From: Methylophaga sp.
GTDB taxonomy: Bacteria > Pseudomonadota > Gammaproteobacteria > Nitrosococcales > Methylophagaceae
Assembly: GCA_002696735.1 (NCBI GenBank)
Contig: NZSL01000010.1
Location: 44,983-108,982 of the forward strand
DNA: 64,000 nt
Direction of reading: 5' to 3'
Part shown: positions 10,211 to 19,153 of the stretch, in pieces
Numbering within the stretch: position 1 is the first letter of the stretch
Layout: each line of letters begins with the position of its first letter
The notes under the pieces: model-generated
Told to the model about the DNA's origin: nothing
Databases searched by the model: none
The model's input: only the letters and a program-made list of their open reading frames with translations
Program-made: the position numbers and the translations under genes

Positions 10211-11572
10211 TTACTTATTATTATTCAATGAAGCTAATTGTTGCGTTAAAAAGCTCGACGTATTATTAAGGCTGCTCACCAGAGTATCAAGCGCAGTAAA
10301 TTGAGCTCGGATTCTGGCTTCTACAGAAATCATTCGATCTTCCATTCGTAAAATCTGGTCATCAATTCCCTCGACTTGAGTCTTCAGACCGTCTTCACGG
10401 GCATCAATCAATCCATCGCTGGCTAACCAACCATTGGCAAGGGTTGATAGTTTTGCTGCAAACCCACCATTCTCTGAGGCAAATAAATTGGTAAAAGATT
10501 CAAAATCGGTATTCATAATTTCAGTAATACGATCCGAATCAACCTCCATAACGCCCTGTTTATTGATTGAGACACCCGCTTCTATCAGATAACTAAAAGA
10601 GGAACCGTCAATTGATGAACCAGCATTTAAAACATCAAAAATTTGCCGTTCTAACGATAAAAGAGTGCTATCAGCTTCCAGCTGTCCATCGCGTTGCTTG
10701 TTAATTTCCGTTCGTAAAGCATTGAAGGCAGCTGCAAAGGCTTCAACAGATTCGAGAATTTTCTCATCATCCCGAGTTACACTTAACGTTGAAGAGCCTA
10801 TAGAAGCAGCATTGATAGTCACACCATCAATAGCGCCCGTAATTGTATTGGTGCTACTACTGACATTAAAACCGTCTATCCGGACAAGGGCATTTTGAGC
10901 GGAAGAAATGGCCGCCCGAAATTCCACTCCGCCTTCTGGATTATAGGCTAAGGCAGATAGACCAGCTTCATCAGTATTGCCACCATCACTGTCTGTTACA
11001 CTTATCCGCAGAGCATTATCTGTTCCGGTTTCTTTAGAAGAGAGAACCAGACGAGCACCATCGTCACCCGTAACAATTGTCGCAGAGACACCGGTGTTAT
11101 CAGCTGCATCATTAATTGCATCACGTATACCAGCCAAAGTGTTATTGCTACTATCAATCGTGAGATCAAAACTCTCAGCTCCGATACTGATACTCAGTGT
11201 GCCTTCACCCACGACCGTATTGGAATCGGTATAGGCTTGAGTGGCAATTTTGTCCCTTTCTGCCAGACTGACCACTTCAATATCGTAATTTCCAGCAACA
11301 GCACCATTTGAAACTGAACTGGTAAAAACAGACTCACTTCCACTAGTGGCTTGATATACCTGAAACTTCTCAGGTGAATTAAGATTAGCCATTGCTGATT
11401 GGAAATCAGCGACTTTACTCTTTAGCGAGCCATAAGCACTTATCTGAGCATTAATAAATGACTTTTTTGACGTTAAGTTGTCGATAGGCTGACGCTCAAT
11501 CTCCATCAACTTAGTGACAATATCGTTTACATCTAAGCCAGACCCGATGCCTGGTGCTTGTATTGTAGCCAT
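10211..11572 (-). CDS. fliD: Flagellar filament cap protein FliD (HAP2)
   Basis: FliD forms the cap at the filament tip and guides insertion of flagellin subunits. The 453-residue protein has the FliD N-terminus (GIGSGLDVNDIVTKLMEIER), a variable Ser/Thr-rich middle with the conserved NLVSINGFNV-like segment (ALVRIDGFNVSSSTNTITGAI), and a coiled-coil C-terminus (FTALDTLVSSLNNTSSFL). It has its own sigma-54 type promoter in the 47-base gap to flaG and heads the fliD-fliS-fliT group. Confidence 0.96.
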   Translation of the reverse strand: MATIQAPGIGSGLDVNDIVTKLMEIERQPIDNLTSKKSFINAQISAYGSLKSKVADFQSAMANLNSPEKFQVYQATSGSESVFTSSVSNGAVAGNYDIEVVSLAERDKIATQAYTDSNTVVGEGTLSISIGAESFDLTIDSSNNTLAGIRDAINDAADNTGVSATIVTGDDGARLVLSSKETGTDNALRISVTDSDGGNTDEAGLSALAYNPEGGVEFRAAISSAQNALVRIDGFNVSSSTNTITGAIDGVTINAASIGSSTLSVTRDDEKILESVEAFAAAFNALRTEINKQRDGQLEADSTLLSLERQIFDVLNAGSSIDGSSFSYLIEAGVSINKQGVMEVDSDRITEIMNTDFESFTNLFASENGGFAAKLSTLANGWLASDGLIDAREDGLKTQVEGIDDQILRMEDRMISVEARIRAQFTALDTLVSSLNNTSSFLTQQLASLNNNK

Positions 11573-11591
11573 GATAACGCTCCCGATTAGT

Positions 11592-11614
11592 GTGTAATTT
11601 TAAGCAAATTACAC
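11592..11614. repeat. Perfect inverted repeat before fliD
   Basis: GTGTAATTT and AAATTACAC are perfect 9-base complements around a TAAGC loop, between the flaG stop and the fliD start. It overlaps the -12 half of the predicted fliD sigma-54 promoter. No T-run follows, so it is not a standard terminator. It could be a regulator site or an mRNA end-protecting hairpin for flaG. Confidence 0.6.
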
Positions 11615-11618
11615 GCCA
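11604..11618 (-). promoter_or_regulatory. Sigma-54 type promoter of fliD
   Basis: The minus strand reads TGGCGTGTAATTTGC, matching TGGC at -24 and TTGC at -12 with N10 between GG and GC. The predicted start is near 11592, about 20 bases before the fliD ATG. The promoter overlaps the last bases before the flaG stop and one arm of an inverted repeat. Confidence 0.65.
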
Positions 11619-11619
11619 A

Positions 11620-12021
11620 TCAAACTCTCATCTCCAGCAACATGCCGCGATACTCTTCCAAAGAGCTACGAACGACTAATAACTCTTCAGCGGGTATTTG
11701 TCTGATTAATTCATCCGTTTCAGAATCAATCACTTTAATAACCGTATCGCCACTTTTATCATCTACTGAAAATTGTAAAGAACGATTCAAGTTTTGCATG
11801 TAGCTATTAAGCTCAACCACTCTCTCCTGAATCGCTGCTAATTGCTCCTCCGTGGCTTCCAGCTGTTTGGATAACATCTTCGGTTGAGCCAATGGATTAA
11901 CCCGTTGTGTTGAAGCAAGCCCTGAAACAACTTCAGCAGGAACATTACTGCCCTGCTGAATATTGCCAGAATTTGGTAATGACAACGAATCAGTTTTAAC
12001 TGTTAAATCGTTGGTAGTCAT
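11620..12021 (-). CDS. flaG: FlaG family flagellar protein
   Basis: FlaG proteins influence filament length in polar flagella; the molecular role is unclear. The protein is about 133 residues from the ATG at 12021, which has GGAGG eight bases upstream. The in-frame TTG at 12036 is rejected. The C-terminal half is the FlaG domain: NRSLQFSVDDKSGDTVIKVIDSETDELIRQIPAEE, with the N-terminus low in order. It sits between flagellin B and fliD as in Vibrio and Pseudomonas. A 9-bp hairpin separates it from the flagellin gene. Confidence 0.88.
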   Translation of the reverse strand: MTTNDLTVKTDSLSLPNSGNIQQGSNVPAEVVSGLASTQRVNPLAQPKMLSKQLEATEEQLAAIQERVVELNSYMQNLNRSLQFSVDDKSGDTVIKVIDSETDELIRQIPAEELLVVRSSLEEYRGMLLEMRV

Positions 12022-12052
12022 TCCTTCATCCTCCAAGAGTATCGGGTAAGCG

Positions 12053-12075
12053 TTTCCCGGCTATTTGCCGGGAAA
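12053..12075 (-). other. GC-rich hairpin between flagellin B and flaG
   Basis: TTTCCCGGC and GCCGGGAAA form a perfect 9-bp stem with a TATTT loop just after the flagellin B stop. There is no U-tract, so it may be an RNA-stabilising 3' structure or a partial terminator that lowers flaG relative to flagellin. Confidence 0.55.
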
Positions 12076-12088
12076 GCCTCCCGGTAAC

Positions 12089-12922
12089 TTATCCGAGTAA
12101 TGAAAGTGCTGTCTGAGGCAGGGTATTTGCCTGCGCCAGGATTGAAACACCAGCCTGTTGCAAAATTTGCGAACGCGTCAGGTTAGCTGTTTCAGCAGCA
12201 AAGTCAGCATCTTGGATACGGCTCCGTGCTGCAGTCAGGTTTTCTGCATAGTTTTGCAGGTTAGAGATAACCGCCTCAAAACGATTTTGCAGAGCACCGT
12301 ATGTGGCACGTGATTGGTTAACAGTATCCAGAGCGGTACTCAAGTTAGCAAGTGCTCCAGAAGCCGCACCAGCAGTACTTACGTCAATTGTACCTGTTGC
12401 CGCCAAATCAGCTGAATAGCCGGCAATAGCAGTCATACTAACAGTTGATACCGACAATTGATTTGTTGCAGCACCACTTGCACCGACTTGGAATGTCAAT
12501 GAGTTGGCAGCACTCAGTAGACCATTACCGGCAAATTCAGTAGTCTGAATAATACGTGAGATTTCTTGAGTTAACTGGTTAACCTCAGCCTGGATACCTG
12601 TACGGTTACCTGTTGTGGCGTTGGCAGACTGTACCGCTAGCTCACGGATACGTTGCAAGTTATTACCAATTTCACCTAATGCACCCTCAGCAGTTTGACC
12701 GAGGGAAATACCATCAGATGCATTACGAACTGCTTGGTTGGTACCACGGATATCACGAGTCAGCTGTTCAGCGATGAACAAACCGGCTGCATCGTCTTTC
12801 GCGCTGTTGATACGCAGACCAGATGATAAACGTTGCAGTGATTGATTCAGACTGCCTTGTGATGCTTCAAGATTACGCTGTGCATTTAATGATGCCAGAT
12901 TCGAGTTAACAATAACCGCCAT
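12089..12922 (-). CDS. Flagellin B (filament subunit)
   Basis: This flagellin has 277 residues with conserved N-terminal ([34 protein letters not shown]) and C-terminal ([40 protein letters not shown]) D0/D1 domains and a very short, Ala/Thr/Ser-rich central part. It is a compact flagellin without a large outer domain. It is closely similar to the neighbouring flagellin A. Its promoter is sigma-28 type, unlike flagellin A. The Ser/Thr-rich centre (about residues 140-200) is the likely surface for the sugars made by the adjacent island, which is an inference. Confidence 0.96.
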   Translation of the reverse strand: MAVIVNSNLASLNAQRNLEASQGSLNQSLQRLSSGLRINSAKDDAAGLFIAEQLTRDIRGTNQAVRNASDGISLGQTAEGALGEIGNNLQRIRELAVQSANATTGNRTGIQAEVNQLTQEISRIIQTTEFAGNGLLSAANSLTFQVGASGAATNQLSVSTVSMTAIAGYSADLAATGTIDVSTAGAASGALANLSTALDTVNQSRATYGALQNRFEAVISNLQNYAENLTAARSRIQDADFAAETANLTRSQILQQAGVSILAQANTLPQTALSLLG

Positions 12923-13013
12923 GAGAATTCTCCTAGGCTTTTAAGGGCATTTTGCCCCACTAAACATGGCGGACAGACTGTGGAAAACCCAGTATTTACC
13001 GCCTCCGAAATGT

Positions 13014-13040
13014 TTAGCGACCTGCGATTATTTTTCTTTA
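13014..13040 (-). promoter_or_regulatory. Sigma-28 (FliA) type promoter of flagellin B
   Basis: The minus strand has TAAA at 13040-13037, a 15-base spacer, then GTCGCTAA at 13021-13014 (six of eight matches to GCCGATAA). The predicted start is about 80 bases before the flagellin B ATG. Spacing and placement fit FliA control. Confidence 0.65.
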
Positions 13041-13108
13041 ATCTTTTTTTCAAATAAACCGGAATCCACCCAAAGCATGTCTTTCCAGGAACTTTGAAGC
13101 CATCATAA

Positions 13109-13945
13109 TTAGCCCTGCAATAGGGTTAATGCACTCTGTGGCAAACTGTTTGCCTGTGCCAGAATTGATGTACCTGCCTGCTGCAGGATCTGAGCACGAG
13201 TCAATCGGGCTGTTTCAGCCGCAAAATCGGCATCTTCAATCCGACTACGTGCAGCAGTCAAATTCTCGGCATAATTCTGCAGATTAGATATAACGGCTTC
13301 AAATCTGTTCTGCAAAGCACCGTAGGTTGCACGAGTCTGGTTAACCGTATCAATATCAGTTGATAATCCTGATAATGCTGCAGATGCATTTGAGGCATCA
13401 CTGACATTGATTGTTCCGGTTGCAGTTAAATCTAATGAATAACCACCAATACCCGTAATATTAACCGTATCCAGAGTCACTTGGTTATTTGTTGAACCAC
13501 TGGCACCAACCTGGAAGACCAGAGAGGTTGCCCCACTTAATAGCTTGGTTCCACTAAACTCAGTGGTTTGAACAATACGCGAAATTTCCTGGGTCAACTG
13601 ATCTACTTCTTTTTGTAAACCGCTGCGATCACCAACCGTGGCGTTTGACGCCTGGATAGCAATTTCACGAATCCGCTGAAGATTGTTGGCTACCTGGCCT
13701 AACGCACCCTCAGCAGTCTGTCCTAATGAAATACCATCTGCTGCATTACGAACAGCTTGGTTTGTTCCCCGAATATCTCGAGTAAGTTGTTGAGCCACAA
13801 AAAGACCAGCAGCATCATCTTTGGCGCTGTTAACTCGCAAACCAGAGGATAAACGTTGTAAAGCTGTATTCAGATCATTTTGCGAAGTGCTCAGGTTACG
13901 CTGAGCATTCAAAGATGCCAGATTACTATTGACGATTAGTGCCAT
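13109..13945 (-). CDS. fliC: Flagellin A (filament subunit)
   Basis: This second flagellin has 278 residues and the same layout as flagellin B, with conserved D0/D1 ends ([35 protein letters not shown]) and a short variable middle. Most differences between the paralogues fall in the centre (about residues 140-205). It is transcribed separately, from a near-consensus sigma-54 promoter, like the essential flaA of Vibrio. This makes it the likely primary filament subunit; the symbol is by family only. Confidence 0.96.
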   Translation of the reverse strand: MALIVNSNLASLNAQRNLSTSQNDLNTALQRLSSGLRVNSAKDDAAGLFVAQQLTRDIRGTNQAVRNAADGISLGQTAEGALGQVANNLQRIREIAIQASNATVGDRSGLQKEVDQLTQEISRIVQTTEFSGTKLLSGATSLVFQVGASGSTNNQVTLDTVNITGIGGYSLDLTATGTINVSDASNASAALSGLSTDIDTVNQTRATYGALQNRFEAVISNLQNYAENLTAARSRIEDADFAAETARLTRAQILQQAGTSILAQANSLPQSALTLLQG

Positions 13946-14015
13946 AACACTCTCCCTAATTGAGCGATTCTATTCAGAACCTGCCGGCGTTCCGAACAGG
14001 TATGAATTCAACTAA

Positions 14016-14030
14016 GCAGTGTTCGTGCCA
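14016..14030 (-). promoter_or_regulatory. Sigma-54 type promoter of flagellin A
   Basis: The minus strand reads TGGCACGAACACTGC, an almost perfect -24 element (TGGCACG) with GG-N10-GC spacing. The predicted start is near 14004, 59 bases before the ATG. It is the strongest sigma-54 match in the window. Confidence 0.85.
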
Positions 14031-14069
14031 ATAATCTTTATTTTTTCAATGTGGTAAGCGTAAACCTAG

Positions 14070-14093
14070 AAAAATAAAGGGCCAAACAGGCCC
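14070..14093 (-). terminator. Terminator of the glycan island
   Basis: On the minus strand a GGGCC/GGCCC stem with a TGTTT loop is followed by TTTATTTTT, 14 bases after the stop of the large glycosyltransferase gene. It is a typical intrinsic terminator and isolates the island from flagellin A. Confidence 0.8.
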
Positions 14094-14106
14094 TATAGAT
14101 TTGGTA

Positions 14107-17100
14107 TTAATTTCTTGTCAGAGCCTCAAGCCATTCATCCAGATGATCCTCAAGCATGTAATGCTTGAGAACCCATGCCTTTAACGCTGAACCGGCATCA
14201 GCTAATGCCGCTTTATCGGCCAATATTTGCCGGATTGCCGCCACCCATTCATCTACTTGATTTTGCACATAAATAACTGGGGGATTGTTGGTACGATACG
14301 GATAAATATCGGTACAGATAACCGGCCAGCCTAATACTCCATACTCTAATAACCGTAGATTACTTTTTGATTCATTAAAAGGATGGAGTTCCAGTGGCGC
14401 GATAGCCAGATCCAGATTCAAGCTGGCAAGTTTTGCAGGGTAATCGGCCATTGGTACAAAATGATGATACTCATGGACATAAGGCTTAATATTTTCTGGA
14501 CACATGCCCATAAATATCCAATCCACCTCATCTGCAGTCGCCTTAACTACTTCAAACATTATGGCCAGATCACCTTGATGTTGCTGCGCGCCGGCCCAAC
14601 CGACACGAGGCTTTTCGCTTTGATTAGATAACGAAGTGACCGAAAGCCATGGTTCTTTTGGCAAGCGATTAGGAATAACTCTGATATCTTCAATCATACC
14701 AGCACAAAGGTCTGCTAAAGGTTGTGTCGAGACAATTAATCTATCCGAAGCTTGCAGCGCGCGCCTCATTCGTGATTTTGCGTCAGCAAAATGACGCTTT
14801 ATTTCTTTATAGGCTGAACTCTGCTCCGGCACGTTAGTAAGTAAATCATCAATACTATAAACCCGGAAAACCTCGGGTAAAAATTCTTTAAGCTGGTCTA
14901 ATTGTTTAAGTTGGAGATCATTTAAAGCGGCATGAAACACCACTGTCTCCGGTGCAATGCGAGCATATTCCGAGATCATAATCGGTTTGGTGAAATTATG
15001 ATTAAATCGATAATATTCACATTGTGCCAATGCTGCATGACTAAGAGCACTAAAAGGTTGAATCACTCTGTAATCACCACTTCCACCAGCTAATGGCAGC
15101 CCAAGCACACGATTTCTATCATGAAAATTGGTATCCCAATTAGTGGGCATTTGGGCTTCGATTTGGATTTCTCTGGTTGCAAGAGTCAAATGACGGTTAA
15201 AGTAAGGATCATTGGCTATCTGAGGAAGCCACTTTTTCAACATAAATGTTTTTTCACGCAGAAATCTTCGGGAATTTTCGTCAGCTCTTGGAGAAAATTC
15301 GCTTATTTGACTGACACTTCCGTGATGGACTAAGACTGTATAAGGAGTCCAAGTCACTAAGTATCCCTTTTCCCGTACCTCTAGACATAAATCAATATCG
15401 TTATAGGAAATAGCCAGATTTTCCTCGTCCATACCCCCGACATCATCATAAATAGATTTTCGAATCATCAAACAGGCAGCTGTTACAGCAGAAAAGTTTT
15501 GATCTAAATGTGCGCGGTCCATATAGCCTGATTCGTGTATATCCCGCACTCCTAAGAAAAGATGATCCGCAACACTATCCATGCCCAAAATAACACCCGC
15601 ATGCTGCACTAATCCTGACTCGGGGTAAACTAAACGTGCTCCGACAATGCCAACTTCCGGCCGTTGTGCATGCCTGACCATTCTATCTAACCATTCGGCG
15701 TGCAAAATTTCCGTATCATTATTTAAGAACAGTAAATATTCGCCGTTTGCCTCTTTTGCGGCTAAGTTGCTTATTGCTGCATAATTAAATGGGTAGGGAT
15801 ATTCCAGTCGCCTAACCCGCTCACCGTAGTTTGCTTGAAGCACATTAATATATTCCAAAATATCTGGATCTTCGCTTTGGTTATCGACAATAATCAGCTC
15901 AAAGTTTGAATAAGTCGTTTTCAGAAGCAGAGAATCAACACATGGTCGGAGATACTCAATTTTATCTTTTGTTGGAATAATGATAGAAACTAGAGGTGAT
16001 ACAGGCCACTCATACTCTACTCGAACGCTATTTTGTGCCAGCCCTGGTTCTAGGTATGCATTTATACCCAAACGCTTTAAATGCTGTTCTACAGCCATCT
16101 GCATTGTGGGTTGGTTCATTTGCCCTTGAATCGTTTCTGGAAGGTGAATCAACACATCACTAATATGACCTATTGCAGACGATCCTAACAATTCAAAGGC
16201 TTTAAACGTGAGGCCATAATTTTCATGCGCAGGCAACATGTCAAATCCGCCTAAACTTCTGAACAGGTTACTCTCGCACAGCACTAAACCTGCATAATCT
16301 TTGCTTCTCAACATATCGAGATTAAAGTCCGGCTTAAACCGTGGAGAGTGCCTTGTTCCATTAGCGGAAATTAAATCATCATCGCTGTAGAATAATTTTT
16401 GCTGTGGATATTTATCAATATAGTCTCCCATACTCAAAAATGTATGCGCTTCAAACTGCACACCTGCCGGTACAAACATGGCCCAACCATCTGACTGCTT
16501 CATTATCAAATTATTCAGAAAAACGTATGGGTCTTGTTCAGCGGGGAAACTTTGCCACTCCAACACATCCAGCTCATCAAACATCACATCGGGTGCAAGT
16601 CCATCAGCAATAACCGTTAGCTTCCAATTGTGATAGAACTGTTTTGCAAGTGAGTCAATGGTATTCGCTAAAAGATTTTCCTCACCCTCAAACATAAACA
16701 TATACAAATGGAATGTTGGCTGAACTGACCAACTCATCATTCTTTCTGCATGAAGTTGGGCATCGATTTCTAATAAGGCATGATTTTTAATCCAACGTTG
16801 ATAATCAATATTTAACTGCCACTCATAAATTTCTGATCGGAGTTGAAGTGCAAGGGCTTTTTGCTCGACGATCTGTTTGTGATCAAGCAGGGCTTTCATT
16901 AAATCATGGAGCTCAACGGCATCCTCAGGACTGATTGCATTTTTATAGCGCTGAACAATTGCATCGAAGGCCGCTTTACACACAGTGATTAAAAACAGTT
17001 CTCTCTCTTCTGCAGAAGAGAAAATATTTCTCCTCTTTTCCAACATTGACCGTGCAATTGACAGTAATGGTAGTCCCGTCTGATTCTGTACAGGAAAAAG

Positions 17101-18282
17101 TTGACTGTTAATCAGGTCACGGATTTTTTCCGCTTGAGGGTTGATATGCTGCGGCTTAATATTTTTAAAACAAAACTGACAAATTTGCTCAATTTCCTTT
17201 TGGTTGAGCAGTACCTCACCTTCAGTGGATAAAATGTCAAACAGTAATTCCTTCAAGGCGGTTTCAGTGAATTCATAGCCTAATGACTTTATCCAGTTAA
17301 CTAAATCATCCTCTTGAAACAGCGTCAACTGAGCATAGGTGGCCACTTTGAGCACAACCACAAGTACTACTCGTTTTATATTGTCTCTTTTTGTTTCAAC
17401 GGGCACACCAAAGCTCTCTGCATAACGTTGACCTTCTGTATGAGTCAGCCAGTCCGCCGTGGTCAATAAGCTTCCTGGAGAAAGTTTGAACATGGAGGTC
17501 GCAAGTGCCATAAACACGTTTATATGGTTTGGATTGGGTGTTTTTTTGATATACCAATGACGTTCAGCTGGCTCTTCCAAAAAAGCGACATTGTTTTGCA
17601 CATGCAAAGCCGTCATTTGAGCGTCATGACGTCGCCATACTCCCCCCATTGTGCCGGTATAACAGCCAATACCGTATTTATCTTCTAGTAGTTTCAAGAC
17701 AAATTGTTCACCTACTTGCTTTAATGGTGACGCCACTAAAGCCTCATATCCATATTGCAAACATTCGGTTCTGAACGCCGCCATATGTAAGGGAACAAAG
17801 TTGAATATAGTCAGGAAAGGACCAATAAAAAGAGGACCAGAACGGTCCGGGGAAAAGGGAAAACGATTGTGATCGTATCGCGTTTTCGTTTGCTCGATGT
17901 ATTGCTGCCAGTTGAAAAAAACAAACGGACTTTCAGGATGAATTTTAAATTGCTCCAGCGCATCCTCAACAAAGTTATGTTCTAGAAAATCATCAGCCTG
18001 TAGAAATGAAAAATATTGGCTATCAGCTTGCCGAATCGCATAAATGCTATTGGCTGTGCCACCAATATTTTTTTCATGGACAAACAATGACACTCGAGGA
18101 TCTTCAAGATAGGGTTCGATCACCTCAAACGTATTATCGGTTGAACCATTATCGTAAATCATTAACTTCCAATGTGGGGAAGTTTGATTGATAACCGACT
18201 CAAGAGCCTCACCAATAAAATGTCCATAGTTATAACTGGTGATGCCGATGGTTAATATTCCGTCCTGCTTTATTGTTGTCAT
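14107..18282 (-). CDS. Multi-module glycosyltransferase (GT2 x3 plus GT4-like)
   Basis: This 1391-residue protein appears to combine several glycosyltransferase units. Residues 8-250 are a GT2 domain (TIGITSYNYGHFIGEALESV; acidic motif QADDFL). About 300-510 is helical. About 515-700 is a second GT2-like domain (YSDDDLI, FKPDFNLDMLRSKDYAG). About 765-1030 is a third GT2 (SIIIPTKDKIEYLRPCVDSL, LFLNNDTEI, YNDIDLCLEV). About 1090-1391 resembles a GT4/GT1 fold (VGWAGAQQHQGDL, FNESKSNLRLLEYGVLGWPV). No membrane segments are seen, so it is probably cytoplasmic. As the last gene before the flagellins it is the best candidate for building the glycan on flagellin; the acceptor is inferred from location only. 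Confidence 0.85.
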   Translation of the reverse strand: MTTIKQDGILTIGITSYNYGHFIGEALESVINQTSPHWKLMIYDNGSTDNTFEVIEPYLEDPRVSLFVHEKNIGGTANSIYAIRQADSQYFSFLQADDFLEHNFVEDALEQFKIHPESPFVFFNWQQYIEQTKTRYDHNRFPFSPDRSGPLFIGPFLTIFNFVPLHMAAFRTECLQYGYEALVASPLKQVGEQFVLKLLEDKYGIGCYTGTMGGVWRRHDAQMTALHVQNNVAFLEEPAERHWYIKKTPNPNHINVFMALATSMFKLSPGSLLTTADWLTHTEGQRYAESFGVPVETKRDNIKRVVLVVVLKVATYAQLTLFQEDDLVNWIKSLGYEFTETALKELLFDILSTEGEVLLNQKEIEQICQFCFKNIKPQHINPQAEKIRDLINSQLFPVQNQTGLPLLSIARSMLEKRRNIFSSAEERELFLITVCKAAFDAIVQRYKNAISPEDAVELHDLMKALLDHKQIVEQKALALQLRSEIYEWQLNIDYQRWIKNHALLEIDAQLHAERMMSWSVQPTFHLYMFMFEGEENLLANTIDSLAKQFYHNWKLTVIADGLAPDVMFDELDVLEWQSFPAEQDPYVFLNNLIMKQSDGWAMFVPAGVQFEAHTFLSMGDYIDKYPQQKLFYSDDDLISANGTRHSPRFKPDFNLDMLRSKDYAGLVLCESNLFRSLGGFDMLPAHENYGLTFKAFELLGSSAIGHISDVLIHLPETIQGQMNQPTMQMAVEQHLKRLGINAYLEPGLAQNSVRVEYEWPVSPLVSIIIPTKDKIEYLRPCVDSLLLKTTYSNFELIIVDNQSEDPDILEYINVLQANYGERVRRLEYPYPFNYAAISNLAAKEANGEYLLFLNNDTEILHAEWLDRMVRHAQRPEVGIVGARLVYPESGLVQHAGVILGMDSVADHLFLGVRDIHESGYMDRAHLDQNFSAVTAACLMIRKSIYDDVGGMDEENLAISYNDIDLCLEVREKGYLVTWTPYTVLVHHGSVSQISEFSPRADENSRRFLREKTFMLKKWLPQIANDPYFNRHLTLATREIQIEAQMPTNWDTNFHDRNRVLGLPLAGGSGDYRVIQPFSALSHAALAQCEYYRFNHNFTKPIMISEYARIAPETVVFHAALNDLQLKQLDQLKEFLPEVFRVYSIDDLLTNVPEQSSAYKEIKRHFADAKSRMRRALQASDRLIVSTQPLADLCAGMIEDIRVIPNRLPKEPWLSVTSLSNQSEKPRVGWAGAQQHQGDLAIMFEVVKATADEVDWIFMGMCPENIKPYVHEYHHFVPMADYPAKLASLNLDLAIAPLELHPFNESKSNLRLLEYGVLGWPVICTDIYPYRTNNPPVIYVQNQVDEWVAAIRQILADKAALADAGSALKAWVLKHYMLEDHLDEWLEALTRN

Positions 18283-18324
18283 TGTTTCTTCCTGAGGTGG
18301 TATCTGATGTTGGACTATATGAGT

Positions 18325-19119
18325 TTACTTTCTCAACAGATAACCATCTGGCGATCCTGTCAGCACTACTTTATGTTCTAATTCTTTATCCATTTCAAAC
18401 ATCAGTCTTTCTCCATCTGCTGCTTCAACTGATTCCGTTTCAAGTTTTTTCAGATAGGCCCAAACAGCCGTTTTGGGATTATTTCCCTTTCCCCAGGGGC
18501 GTTGAGACGTCATATCGTCTGGAGCATCCTCTATTACCGTATCACCTACCATGCAATAACTGCCCGGACTCACTAAGGGGGCATAAGCTTCAAGCTCGGC
18601 TAAAACATGATCATGCGTATGATTACTATCCAGACACACCATGATCCTTTTGTAATCTTTCGCAAACTCTTTTACCTGAGCAATAATGCTCTCATCAATG
18701 CTTGAGCCTTCTAGCATGGTAATTTTTTTACTCAAGGGATGACTGGCCAAAGCGACTTTATTATGGGGTCTGATTTCAACATCTATTCCCAGCACATGGC
18801 CTTTGTCTATTTCGTCACATGCTTCCAGAATAGCGAGCATTGATGCACTATGGATCAAGGTTCCTCCCCAAGCGATACCTGCTTCGATTATCAAGTCGGG
18901 TTTCACCTTCCAGATAATTTCCTGAAGAGCATATAAATCCTGAGGTATCTGGATTATCGGCACACCTAACCAGGTAAAGTTATAAACATAATCTGCTTTT
19001 CCAATGCCAATCTGGTTAAAAAACTCTTGAGAGGCTGATTGTAATGGTTGATTGTCAGGATATTGACGGACACGATCGGTAATATCTTGTTTAAATTGTT
19101 CTAACGGCGTTTTTTCCAT
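18325..19119 (-). CDS. CmcI-type (cephalosporin hydroxylase family) methyltransferase
   Basis: This 264-residue protein belongs to the CmcI/rhamnosyl O-methyltransferase family by its pattern: NFTWLGVPIIQIPQDLYALQEI, the SAM-site region LIIEAGIAWGGTLIHSA, then DVEIRPHN, the CLDSNHTHDHVLAEL metal-type motif and an acidic GDTVIEDAP. Family members methylate hydroxyl groups on sugars or natural products, although the family name comes from a hydroxylase complex. Here an O-methyltransfer to a flagellar sugar is the simplest guess. It follows the FkbM gene by 34 bases and precedes the large glycosyltransferase by 42. Confidence 0.8.
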   Translation of the reverse strand: MEKTPLEQFKQDITDRVRQYPDNQPLQSASQEFFNQIGIGKADYVYNFTWLGVPIIQIPQDLYALQEIIWKVKPDLIIEAGIAWGGTLIHSASMLAILEACDEIDKGHVLGIDVEIRPHNKVALASHPLSKKITMLEGSSIDESIIAQVKEFAKDYKRIMVCLDSNHTHDHVLAELEAYAPLVSPGSYCMVGDTVIEDAPDDMTSQRPWGKGNNPKTAVWAYLKKLETESVEAADGERLMFEMDKELEHKVVLTGSPDGYLLRK

Positions 19120-19153
19120 GCTTTTTTTAACCTTTAATTACAATCGCTATCGT

